Assembly (NCBI GenBank): GCA_015488565.1
Contig: WFNQ01000152.1
Coordinates: forward strand, 1 to 18,622
Length of the DNA: 18,622 bases
DNA from: Thiomicrorhabdus sp.
GTDB lineage: Bacteria > Pseudomonadota > Gammaproteobacteria > Thiomicrospirales > Thiomicrospiraceae
Reading direction: 5' to 3'
The position numbers and the translations under genes are program-made. Position 1 is the first letter of the stretch, and each line of letters starts with the position of its first letter. Shown in pieces: positions 1 through 7,083 of this stretch. Below the pieces are notes generated by a model. It was given only the letters and a program-made list of their open reading frames with translations, had not been told where the DNA came from and did no database searches.

Positions 1-659
1 ACAACAAACGAGCCATCCTCATCACTCACCTCTTGCTGGTGTTCTTGCAATAAGTAGTTAGCATACTCTCTCGCTGCCGCAGGATAACGAATCGGTTGCC
101 CAGATTGATTCACGACTTGACGATAAAACCAGGGTTTATGCTGTGCTTTAATCGGCGCGGTACTCAACAAGCTTTCACCATTCACTACGGTAGGACTTAA
201 TAAAACACGATAAATCATCCGCTTTAAGCTCGAAGGGGTCGCAAGTGCCATCGGCACCTCAATCACCAGCGCATCACGGTATTGAATAAAAGATGGCGTC
301 ATCAGATGATGATTTTTTCCCCCCCCCCTATTTTCAGCAACGCTGGGTTGTTCAGCCGAAAAATAGACAGGCACATCTGGCAACTGTTCAGTTTTTGACA
401 CATCACCTTTGCTGGCTGCGGTATGGTCATAATCAGGTATAGGGGGGGGAGAAAAATGAGTTGATGGTTCAGAAACATGGCTTATTACACGGATACCACC
501 CAATAAAACAGGCTGTATAACAGCTTGATTTACATGGTATTGCTCAGAACCTTGGTTAAATTTTAACCAATTTTGAACATTAGACAAATAGCTTGCTGTT
601 AACATCAACATAAAGCTGAGTGTTAAAAACAACGCCAATGATACCGTTTTATATTTCAC
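1..659 (-). CDS. Membrane-anchored protein of unknown function (3' end outside window)
   Basis: An open frame of 219 codons runs off the left edge. I chose the GTG at 659-657 because GGAGG lies seven bases upstream at 671-667. The product begins MKYKTVSLALFLTLSFMLML, a single hydrophobic anchor at about residues 4-25. It continues through a low-complexity Pro/Ser/Thr region and then a more ordered part rich in aromatic and basic residues (about 115 onward), which would be periplasmic. I recognise no family. Two homopolymers lie in frame: C8 in the coding strand, giving a Pro-Pro-Pro run, and G10, giving Arg-Gly-Gly-Gly. A one-base slip in either would end the protein early. The gene lies about 100 bases after flgL, and its ribosome binding site is inside the flgL terminator hairpin. 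Reality of the frame is likely; function is unknown. Confidence 0.7.
   Translation of the reverse strand, partial: MKYKTVSLALFLTLSFMLMLTASYLSNVQNWLKFNQGSEQYHVNQAVIQPVLLGGIRVISHVSEPSTHFSPPPIPDYDHTAASKGDVSKTEQLPDVPVYFSAEQPSVAENRGGGKNHHLMTPSFIQYRDALVIEVPMALATPSSLKRMIYRVLLSPTVVNGESLLSTAPIKAQHKPWFYRQVVNQSGQPIRYPAAAREYANYLLQEHQQEVSDEDGSFV
319..328. repeat. C10 homopolymer (G10 in the coding strand) inside the left-edge gene
   Basis: Ten consecutive C on the plus strand lie in frame within the left-edge gene and encode Arg-Gly-Gly-Gly. The flanks are TTTTTT on one side and TATTTT on the other. It is a slippage-prone tract. Confidence 0.9.
442..449. repeat. G8 homopolymer (C8 in the coding strand) inside the left-edge gene
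   Basis: Eight consecutive G on the plus strand encode the Pro run of the left-edge gene. The flanks, TA before and AGAAAAA after, match those of the G10 tract at 3668-3677. Confidence 0.9.
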
Positions 660-686
660 AAAAAAGCCTCCGATTAAGAGGCTTTT
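660..686 (-). terminator. Intrinsic terminator after flgL, overlapping the next gene's ribosome binding site
   Basis: Read on the minus strand, AAAAGCCTC and GAGGCTTTT form a nine-pair stem around the loop TTAATCG, followed by a six-T tract that reaches position 660. This ends the flgKL transcript. The GGAGG at 671-667 in the 3' arm is also the Shine-Dalgarno sequence for the GTG start at 659. A read-through transcript would therefore have this site hidden in the hairpin. Confidence 0.85.
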
Positions 687-695
687 AGCAAAAGT

Positions 696-755
696 AAGGC
701 CAATAAGTAGCCTTTATCTCTAATCTCCAAATAGAAATAGAATTTAGAGAGATTA
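696..755 (-). other. Structured 3' leader/trailer between flgL and its terminator
   Basis: Two further hairpins lie between the flgL stop and the terminator. One pairs 721-727 (TAATCTC) with 749-755 (GAGATTA), with AAAT/ATTT pairing inside. The other pairs 696-700 (AAGGC) with 710-714 (GCCTT). With the terminator they make a roughly 100-nt structured 3' UTR. In E. coli a small RNA is produced from the flgL 3' UTR; whether that happens here is unknown. Confidence 0.4.
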
Positions 756-760
756 AGACA

Positions 761-1789
761 TCATCTCAAATAATCAAACAGTGACATGGATTGCACTCGG
801 GTAAACACTTGCTGTGCCATTTCTAATGCATTTTGGCTTTTGGTTAAGTCGGTGACTCCTTCAACAACGTCCATGTCTTCTAAGTTCATTCGGCGCTCTT
901 CTAAGGCTATTTTAAAGGATTCGCCTGCATCGTACTGTGCTTCAATTCGATTCTGTCTCCCCCCAATTTCTGCTCGTACTTCAGAGAGTTTATCAATCCC
1001 TGTCGCTAAATCGGTCACCACGCCTGCGGGTGGTTCTAGCCCAGCTTCTAGGGCATTTTTAAGTTCAACCAGTACATTTAAAACATTGGAATCGGGCGTA
1101 CCTGTAAAAGCGGTTGTGGTGGTAATGCCAAAGACTTTATCGCCATTATCGGTAATACGAATACGGCTGGAATCCCCTTGGTCATCTGCCGTCACACGGT
1201 TATCCGCATCAAATCCAATTTGCACAAAACGAGAACCGTAACTGGCTAACTCATCATAAACGGGCGTTGTACCGTCCGATTCAAATTGACCAATCGCATT
1301 GGTGCTGCCTATGTAGGCGTAATAGCCTGGGTTGTTTACATCTTCAACAAACGCTTGTTCGGCAAACACACTACTGCCTGCAAAAATCATTTCGCCTTCG
1401 GCGTTACGGTAGTTCATCATGTTTTTGGTTTGCTGAATAATTTGCTCTAGCTCTGCGGCGGCGGCTTGTCTATCCGTAGCAGAATAGGTGCCGTTTAACA
1501 TTTGAATCGAAAGCTCACGAGCACGTTGCAGTTGCGTAACGCTGTCATTAATGGCGGTCTCTTCTAATACCAGCTGAGACTTTCCATATTCTCCGTTTTT
1601 AGCGTATTGGTCGATGGTGTTCATGGTGCGATTGAGTGAGTGTATTTGGGCGGTTGCAACGGGATCATCACTGGCGGCATTCACACGCTTTCCAGTGCTG
1701 AGTTGCAGTTGTGTCTCCAATACATTCGCTTGGTGCTTTTGAATGGAGTTAATGCCTTGACTGAGAAATTGATTGGTTGAAATTCTCAT
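761..1789 (-). CDS. flgL: Flagellar hook-filament junction protein FlgL (HAP3)
   Basis: FlgL is the second junction protein between hook and filament; it is exported by the flagellar type III system and chaperoned by FlgN. The 342-residue product opens with MRISTNQFLSQGINSIQKHQ, and its N-terminal helix contains the flagellin-family segment LSTGKRVNAASDDPVA (about 31-46). The C-terminal helix ends in a flagellin-like SQNALEMAQQVFTRVQSMSLFDYL. The middle is the variable exposed domain. The ATG at 1789 follows GGAG at seven bases. The gene begins three bases after the flgK stop, so the two are translationally close and share a promoter. It is the last gene of the flg block and is followed by a strong terminator. 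Confidence 0.96.
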   Translation of the reverse strand: MRISTNQFLSQGINSIQKHQANVLETQLQLSTGKRVNAASDDPVATAQIHSLNRTMNTIDQYAKNGEYGKSQLVLEETAINDSVTQLQRARELSIQMLNGTYSATDRQAAAAELEQIIQQTKNMMNYRNAEGEMIFAGSSVFAEQAFVEDVNNPGYYAYIGSTNAIGQFESDGTTPVYDELASYGSRFVQIGFDADNRVTADDQGDSSRIRITDNGDKVFGITTTTAFTGTPDSNVLNVLVELKNALEAGLEPPAGVVTDLATGIDKLSEVRAEIGGRQNRIEAQYDAGESFKIALEERRMNLEDMDVVEGVTDLTKSQNALEMAQQVFTRVQSMSLFDYLR

Positions 1790-1792
1790 AAT

Positions 1793-3649
1793 TTATCTCC
1801 TAACCGCATCTAAGATGGTTTGAAATAGTGATTGAGAGGTCGCAATAATTTGTGCGGCGGCTTCATAGGCCTGTTGATATCGCATTAAATTAGCGGCTTC
1901 TTCATCTAAACTCACCCCTGATATCGAGTCTCGTTGATCGGTGATTTGTTGAAATACATTGGTTTGAGCCGTCAATTGAATCTCTGAACCTCGCACGTAC
2001 ATGCCCACGTTAGTGGCCATTTTAGAGTAGCCACCAAGCAGTGTTTCAGACCCCACATCACTGCCGTCGGCCAATAAAAGTTTGGCCGATTGCAAGCCTG
2101 CTAAATTAGAGATATTTACATTATCCCCAACCGCGGCGGAGGCGGGTACTTCATCTAAAATAGAGCCATCGGCATTGGTATCAATTGGGCTTTGTCCTCG
2201 TGTGGCTACATTTTCGGTTTCAAGCAACTCTTGTGAAAAACTGGTCAATATCGCTTGGTGAGGTTTGACTAAAAAAGCGTCTCTATCATCGGGGGCGGTG
2301 GTCACGCCACTTAAATCAAATGACATGCCTTCAATATTTCCTACCGCACCTCTGGCTAAACTCACGGGGCTACCGGCACTGTCTAGTAGTGGATTTTTTG
2401 TGCTAAAGTCAAAAAAATCAAACTCATCAGTACCTTGGTTATAGCGTAATTCATACGAACGCGATTCAAAACGTCCAATCTCGGTAAAGGCATTTTGTAA
2501 ATAGGTCTCTTTATCGCCAAACGTAGCGGGCTGAGAGCTGAGTGCGGTCGCGCCGTCATAAGGGGGTTCTGACACCCCAGCATTCGGGTTAAAACTGACT
2601 AAAATATTGGTGCCCGTTTCAACACCCGAGTTGTTGGTGTTGTTGGTGGCGTTCATTGAAAGCGGGGTGAATAAATTCCCTCCTGCATTGCCATTAATAT
2701 CATAACCTTGATAGTGTTGCCAGTTCATGGAGGCACTTAACCCATTTAGGGTTAAGCCTAAATCATTTTTGGCTCGTTCTAATAAATTGTCTCTAAAATC
2801 GAGTGCTCCACCCAGTTGACCACCCGTAATTTGGTCTCCAACTAACTGTCGTTGTCCGCCAATACTCATATATACTTCGGTACGGTTATCATCACCAAAT
2901 GGACTGCGATCGGTTTCCAATCGGGTAATGGTGTTATCACTGAGCAAAGGCAATCGACCATTCGCCGTATGAATATCCACCCGTCCACTCTCTTGAGGGA
3001 AGGATTTAATGTCCATGTATTGACTGAGTTCCAGTACGGCTTGGTCTCGTCGGTCTAACAGTTCATTGGGGGCTTGCTGTCCAACACGGTTTGCACGCTC
3101 TACTTGAATGTTAACGGCTTGAATGGTCTCTAAACGACTGTTGATTTCATCGGTTAACCCACCAATTTGTGCATTTAACTGGTACTGCGTATCGTCTAAA
3201 ACGGCGGTTAAGTTTCCAATGTGACTTTGAAGATTTCTTCCTTCATCAATCAACATTTGACGACTGGTGTCGGAGGTGGGATTGTCTGAAAGGTTTTGCA
3301 GTGAATCAAAATACCGTTGTAAGAACTCTTGAATTCCTTGGTCGTTACTGGCGATAATACCTTCAACCTGATTGGCTAACTGAACTTGGGTATCATACCG
3401 TTCCACCAGCGATTGACTACTGGCCATTTGAGACTGCAAGTAACCAGCATGTATTCGCTCGATGGTTTCAACGCGCGCACCCCCGCCTTGAAAGCCAAGC
3501 CCGACAGAATTGGGCGTATTACTCACAATTTCTGCTCGCTGACGACTGTAGCCTTCGGTGGATACATTAGCAACGTTTTGACTGGTGACATCCAGCGCTC
3601 TTTTGAAGCTATTTGTCGCGGCGGTTCCAATACTTAACATGTCAGCCAT
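1793..3649 (-). CDS. flgK: Flagellar hook-associated protein FlgK (HAP1)
   Basis: FlgK sits at the distal end of the hook and joins it to FlgL. The protein is 618 residues. Its N-terminus has the axial-protein signature RALDVTSQNVANVSTEGYSR (about 18-37), and its C-terminus ends LMRYQQAYEAAAQIIATSQS plus a short tail, the paired helices that build the D0/D1 rod. The central roughly 350 residues are the variable D2/D3 region. The start is ATG at 3649, with AAGGA eight bases upstream. A C10 run (minus strand) lies just ahead of that ribosome binding site. No promoter is seen immediately upstream. A sigma-28 site inside flgJ (3967-3993) fits expression with the late genes. Confidence 0.96.
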   Translation of the reverse strand: MADMLSIGTAATNSFKRALDVTSQNVANVSTEGYSRQRAEIVSNTPNSVGLGFQGGGARVETIERIHAGYLQSQMASSQSLVERYDTQVQLANQVEGIIASNDQGIQEFLQRYFDSLQNLSDNPTSDTSRQMLIDEGRNLQSHIGNLTAVLDDTQYQLNAQIGGLTDEINSRLETIQAVNIQVERANRVGQQAPNELLDRRDQAVLELSQYMDIKSFPQESGRVDIHTANGRLPLLSDNTITRLETDRSPFGDDNRTEVYMSIGGQRQLVGDQITGGQLGGALDFRDNLLERAKNDLGLTLNGLSASMNWQHYQGYDINGNAGGNLFTPLSMNATNNTNNSGVETGTNILVSFNPNAGVSEPPYDGATALSSQPATFGDKETYLQNAFTEIGRFESRSYELRYNQGTDEFDFFDFSTKNPLLDSAGSPVSLARGAVGNIEGMSFDLSGVTTAPDDRDAFLVKPHQAILTSFSQELLETENVATRGQSPIDTNADGSILDEVPASAAVGDNVNISNLAGLQSAKLLLADGSDVGSETLLGGYSKMATNVGMYVRGSEIQLTAQTNVFQQITDQRDSISGVSLDEEAANLMRYQQAYEAAAQIIATSQSLFQTILDAVRR

Positions 3650-3667
3650 AATGTAAATCCTTTTTTA

Positions 3668-3677
3668 GGGGGGGGGG
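3668..3677. repeat. G10 homopolymer in the flgK leader
   Basis: Ten consecutive G on the plus strand (C10 in the flgK mRNA) end about 18 bases upstream of the flgK ATG and about 7 bases upstream of its AAGGA. The flanks are TTTTTTA and AAGAAAAAAA. The tract could change leader length or structure by slippage. Confidence 0.9.
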
Positions 3678-3689
3678 AAGAAAAAAATT

Positions 3690-3809
3690 GTAGCTACTCA
3701 GGTAGTGCCTGAAAAGAGGCATATCAAGGCAAAAAATGTAAGTTTACAAGTGTAAATGTCCATTTTTTAACACAGAGATGACCTTTTCAGGTGCTGCCTG
3801 AGTCGTTAC
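3690..3809. repeat. 120-nt imperfect foldback with two TCAGG-N5-CCTGA dyads
   Basis: Arms 3690-3716 and 3783-3809 pair along 27 positions with one mismatch and four G-T wobbles. An inner pair, AAAAAATG (3731-3738) with CATTTTTT (3761-3768), continues the fold. Each arm also holds its own dyad TCAGG-N5-CCTGA (3698-3712 and 3787-3801), 89 bases apart. On the minus strand the structure is followed after two bases by T7, so it may terminate or attenuate flgJ transcripts before flgK. It occupies most of the 166-base flgJ-flgK gap. Confidence 0.7.
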
Positions 3810-3815
3810 AATTAA

Positions 3816-4277
3816 TTAAGGCTTGGTAAACCTTAGTGCCAGAGCTTGCTCGGTTGATGGCTGAACATGCTTATCTGTTATTTTTTCTGCCTGTTGCGCT
3901 TTTATTTTGCTCTCTTCTTTGGATTCTAGGGTCGCTGGAATACTGGGAGAGAGCTGCTCTACTATTTTATCGGCAAACCCAAGCGTTCCTTTAGCCGATA
4001 AATTTAATGCGAGTTGTTTATCATACCAATCTTTATAAAAATCGCCTTGATTTCCGTCCAACCAATTGTCGTCAAAACTCACTTTTCGAGACTCTTTTAA
4101 GATTTGCTGTACAAACAACGCCTCAAACTGTTCTGCTACGGGTCGTAAAACGGATTCTTGATCAGCTCTGGCTTTGGTCTTTAAGTCCTCCAACGCGCCT
4201 AAATCGGCATAATTATGATGCGCTTCGGTATAGGCCGATTGATTGGGCTGAAGCGTGTTTACATTTGATAAATCCAT
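3816..4277 (-). CDS. flgJ: Rod-binding protein FlgJ, single-domain form without peptidoglycan hydrolase
   Basis: FlgJ caps the growing rod in the periplasm. The 153-residue product has the rod-binding core VAEQFEALFVQQILKESRKV followed by FYKDWYDKQLALNLS, the conserved signature of the FlgJ N-terminal domain. It then ends in a charged Lys/Glu/Gln tail. The C-terminal glucosaminidase/muramidase domain that brings enteric, Vibrio and Pseudomonas FlgJ to about 300 residues is absent, so a separate wall hydrolase should open the peptidoglycan. I chose ATG 4277 (protein MDLSNVNT) because GGAG lies nine bases upstream. A longer frame from a TTG at 4331 has no ribosome site of its own. A sigma-28 promoter for flgKL is embedded near the 3' end. 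Confidence 0.92.
   Translation of the reverse strand: MDLSNVNTLQPNQSAYTEAHHNYADLGALEDLKTKARADQESVLRPVAEQFEALFVQQILKESRKVSFDDNWLDGNQGDFYKDWYDKQLALNLSAKGTLGFADKIVEQLSPSIPATLESKEESKIKAQQAEKITDKHVQPSTEQALALRFTKP
3967..3993 (-). promoter_or_regulatory. Sigma-28 (FliA) promoter inside flgJ, likely for flgKL
   Basis: On the minus strand TAAA (3993-3990) is followed by 15 bases and GCCGATAA (3974-3967), the exact FliA consensus and spacing. The -35 TAAA is preceded by C, as in the CTAAA consensus. Transcription would start about 300 bases upstream of flgK and run through the foldback. Sigma-28 control of flgKL is known in enterics. Confidence 0.75.
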
Positions 4278-4331
4278 TCTATTTTGCTCCAAAAGTAACG
4301 GTAACGGTTTAACTCTAAAAAGAGTCGCCAA

Positions 4332-5444
4332 TTAAATAATCATTAACTCAGCTTTTAATGCGCCCGCTTGCTTTAATGCTTCTAAAATCGCAACCAAATC
4401 ACCTGGAGCTGCGCCCACTTTATTCACCGCTTGCACAATATCATCCAACGAAACTCCTTTTGGAAATTTAAACATGTGGCCATCGCCATTGCTTTGCACA
4501 TCCAACACCGTATCAGGGGTGACAGCCGTTACACCACCCGCGAAAGGGTTGGGTTGATCAACCTTAACCGTTTCAGTTATTTTAACAATCAAGCTACCAT
4601 GTGTCACCGCAGCAGGACTCACTCGCACATTTTGCCCAATAACCACCGTACCCGTTCTGGAGTTCACAATGATTTTAGCCGCTCCTTCACCTGAGACAAC
4701 TTCAATATTTTCTAAAATAGATAAAAAAGAGACGCGCTGATTTGGTAATCGAGGCGCCATGACTTCGACCGTATTTGCATCCAGTGCACTGGCTGTTCCT
4801 TTACCCAAGATGTCATTAATCGCATTCACCATATTTGTGGCCGTCGTAAAATCAGAGTTTTTTAAATTTAACTTAATGGTATTGCCCAGTTCAAACCCCG
4901 TATTAACCGTTCTTTCCACCATCGCCCCATTGGGAATTCGTCCGACACTCGGTACATTGATGGTAATTCTCGAACCGTCAGCCCCACTGGCATCTAAGCC
5001 ACCTACGACTAAATTACCTTGTCCAATCGCATAGACATTACCATCCACTCCTTTTAAAGGTGTGAGCAGTAATGTGCCTCCCCTTAAACTTTTCGCATTT
5101 CCCAATGAAGAAACGGTAATATCAATTTTTTGCCCAGGCTTGGCAAAGGCAGGCAGTTCGGCATGTACCGCCACCGCGGCAATATTTTTAGATTTGGTTT
5201 TTACCCCTGGTGGCATGTGAATACCAAACTTATTTAACATACTAAGTAGGCTTTGCTCGGCAAACGGGGTTTTATCACCCGATCCCGTTAGTCCCACAAC
5301 CAAACCGTATCCCACTAAATGGTTCGCTCTTACGCCACCCACATTGGCAATATCCTTAATGCGCTCTGCATAGCTGTAACTACTCCAGCAAACCAATAAA
5401 GCGAATAATATAAGCCACTTTTTTGTTCCAATGAATACTCTCAT
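4332..5444 (-). CDS. flgI: Flagellar P-ring protein FlgI precursor
   Basis: FlgI assembles the P ring in the peptidoglycan layer around the rod, with FlgA as chaperone. The 370-residue product is the usual length. A signal peptide covers about residues 1-26, with probable cleavage after SYA. The mature protein begins ERIKDIANVGGVRANHLVGY, followed by GLVVGLTGSGDKTPF, a family hallmark. The C-terminus, VNKVGAAPGDLVAILEALKQ, is also characteristic. The ATG at 5444 has AAGGAA six bases upstream. The gene is separated from flgH by an 88-base gap with a G8 run and two hairpins, and is followed by flgJ after 54 bases. Confidence 0.97.
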   Translation of the reverse strand: MRVFIGTKKWLILFALLVCWSSYSYAERIKDIANVGGVRANHLVGYGLVVGLTGSGDKTPFAEQSLLSMLNKFGIHMPPGVKTKSKNIAAVAVHAELPAFAKPGQKIDITVSSLGNAKSLRGGTLLLTPLKGVDGNVYAIGQGNLVVGGLDASGADGSRITINVPSVGRIPNGAMVERTVNTGFELGNTIKLNLKNSDFTTATNMVNAINDILGKGTASALDANTVEVMAPRLPNQRVSFLSILENIEVVSGEGAAKIIVNSRTGTVVIGQNVRVSPAAVTHGSLIVKITETVKVDQPNPFAGGVTAVTPDTVLDVQSNGDGHMFKFPKGVSLDDIVQAVNKVGAAPGDLVAILEALKQAGALKAELMII

Positions 5445-5473
5445 GAGAGGTTCCTTTGTTGTTGTTTTTCTAT

Positions 5474-5517
5474 GGGTTTAGCCCCTCCTAAACCCTTCCC
5501 TTGTCAGGGGGGGGAAG
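5474..5517. other. flgH-flgI intercistronic hairpins with a G8 run
   Basis: GGGTTTAG (5474-5481) and CTAAACCC (5488-5495) form a perfect eight-pair stem with a six-base loop. A second stem, CTTCCC (5495-5500) with GGGAAG (5512-5517), uses part of the G8 run at 5507-5514 and shares one base with the first. No T tract follows on the minus strand, so this looks like an intercistronic mRNA structure rather than a terminator. Confidence 0.55.
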
Positions 5518-5532
5518 AATTTTCAGCTCATT

Positions 5533-6246
5533 TTAAAACGGCCAATATTTAGATAACCACTGCGTTCCCACACTGGCACGAGCCGTATCACCACTCATTC
5601 CAACGTCTTTATACACTAAGCGAACATCGGCCACTTTAACCGATGAAATGGTGTTATCGGGGCGAATGTCTTCTGGACGAATAATGCCAGCAAACTGCAC
5701 GACCTCATCGCCATCATGAATGGTGATCCACTTTTCACCTTTCACCACTAAATTGCCGTTTGAAATGACCTCTACCACCGTGACCGCAATGGAGCCTGTT
5801 AAGTTAGAGTTTTGCTTTACATTACTTTTACCCGAAAAAGCCCCCTCGGAACCATAACCAACACTCAAACCTTGAAGGGGTGCGGTAATACCGTTAATCG
5901 CTTTGCCAATTATATTATTAGGCGTGCTGATTGAGAAAGGCGTGGTAATCCCATAATCTTGGCTGTTCGATTTGTCGTACTTAGCTTCGTCTCTTTTATT
6001 GGCCGACATATTTTCTATTAAGTTAATGGTAATAATGTCACCAATTCGATGTGCTCGTGAATCATCAAATAGGCTCATTGCTCCCGATTGATATAGCGAC
6101 CCATTTTGAGGTTCAACAGGCTGAGGAATGTTTAATGGATAACTCGGTGCATAGTTGGCCAATTGATGCCGCTCTGGTGCCGAGCTGCAACCACTTAATA
6201 CCACTAAAATAGTACTCAGCAATCCAATGACTTTTATGGTATTCAT
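5533..6246 (-). CDS. flgH: Flagellar L-ring lipoprotein FlgH
   Basis: FlgH forms the L ring in the outer membrane around the distal rod. The 237-residue product starts with a lipoprotein signal ending in the lipobox LSGC, with Cys20 as the acylated residue. The conserved core includes GAMSLFDDSRAHRIGDIITI and, later, GNLVVKGEKWI, VQFAGIIRPEDI and the C-terminal WLSKYWPF. Length and motifs fit the family. The ATG at 6246 has a full AGGAGG five bases upstream, the strongest ribosome site in the block, which suits a ring protein needed in many copies. It begins 28 bases after flgG within the flgFGHIJ unit. Confidence 0.97.
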   Translation of the reverse strand: MNTIKVIGLLSTILVVLSGCSSAPERHQLANYAPSYPLNIPQPVEPQNGSLYQSGAMSLFDDSRAHRIGDIITINLIENMSANKRDEAKYDKSNSQDYGITTPFSISTPNNIIGKAINGITAPLQGLSVGYGSEGAFSGKSNVKQNSNLTGSIAVTVVEVISNGNLVVKGEKWITIHDGDEVVQFAGIIRPEDIRPDNTISSVKVADVRLVYKDVGMSGDTARASVGTQWLSKYWPF

Positions 6247-6274
6247 ATTAACCTCCTGGTCCTAAGCCGAAGCC

Positions 6275-7066
6275 TTAGGTATTATTATTCAAATATTGCA
6301 TCATGCCATCTGCGGCAGAAATCGCTTTTGAGTTCATTTCATACGTTCGCTGTGCTTCAATCATGCCAATTAATTCTTCTACCGTATTAACATTAGATGA
6401 TTCAAGCGCGCCTTGAATGATCGCTCCCGCTTCTGCAGTTTGGGGGTTATTAATATTGGGTGCACCACTGGCCGTCGTTTCCATGTAAAAGTTACCTCCA
6501 ATGGATTCTAAACCTGCAGGATTAATAAAGGTCGCCACCTCTAACTGCCCTACTTGGTTTTGTGCCGCGTCCCCTGGTAAGGTAACAAACACCCCGCCAT
6601 CTCGCGAAATAGAGACTTCCGTCACTTCAATCGGGATATTAATGTTCGGTTCAAGCAGATACCCAGAAGAGGTCACAATATCGCCATTTTGATTCACTTG
6701 AAACGACCCATCACGGGTGTACATTAAGTTACCTTCTTGATCTAAGGCCTGAAAAAATCCTTTGCCGTCTAATGCAATATCCAATTGATTTTCGGTGACC
6801 ATAATATTTCCTTGGGTATGAATTTTTTGCACCCCAATCGCTTTCACCCCCGTACCCAACTGCAAACCAGAAGGCAAGGTACTGGACTCTTCCAAGCTGG
6901 CTTGCGCCCCGGGTTGACGAACATTTTGATACAACAAATCATTAAACTCGGCACGCCCTGTTTTATAGGCGTACGTATTGGCATTGGCCAAGTTATTTGA
7001 AATGGCCGCTAAACGAAACTGCTGCGCCTCTAACCCTGTTTTTGCGACATAAAGTGCTCTATTCAT
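6275..7066 (-). CDS. flgG: Flagellar distal rod protein FlgG
   Basis: FlgG makes up the distal rod that crosses the periplasm through the P and L rings. The 263-residue protein is close to the usual 260. The N-terminal axial motif is LAAISNNLANANTYAYKTGR (about 18-37), and the C-terminus carries GALESSNVNTVEELIGMIEA and QRTYEMNSKAISAADGMMQY, both standard for FlgG. The ATG at 7066 has AAGGAG eight bases upstream. It follows flgF by 17 bases, so the two rod proteins are co-transcribed. Nothing unusual is visible. Confidence 0.97.
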   Translation of the reverse strand: MNRALYVAKTGLEAQQFRLAAISNNLANANTYAYKTGRAEFNDLLYQNVRQPGAQASLEESSTLPSGLQLGTGVKAIGVQKIHTQGNIMVTENQLDIALDGKGFFQALDQEGNLMYTRDGSFQVNQNGDIVTSSGYLLEPNINIPIEVTEVSISRDGGVFVTLPGDAAQNQVGQLEVATFINPAGLESIGGNFYMETTASGAPNINNPQTAEAGAIIQGALESSNVNTVEELIGMIEAQRTYEMNSKAISAADGMMQYLNNNT

Positions 7067-7083
7067 GGTCTACTCCTTAAACT

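Noticed and set aside
786..1241. 151-codon plus-strand open frame opposite flgL
   Set aside because: It is antisense to a well-supported flgL, has no ribosome site or recognisable domain, and its composition follows from the flgL codons.
3994..4001. Plus-strand GCCGATAA in flgJ
   Set aside because: There is no good -35 at 15 bases, and it is better explained as FlgJ codons next to the minus-strand promoter.
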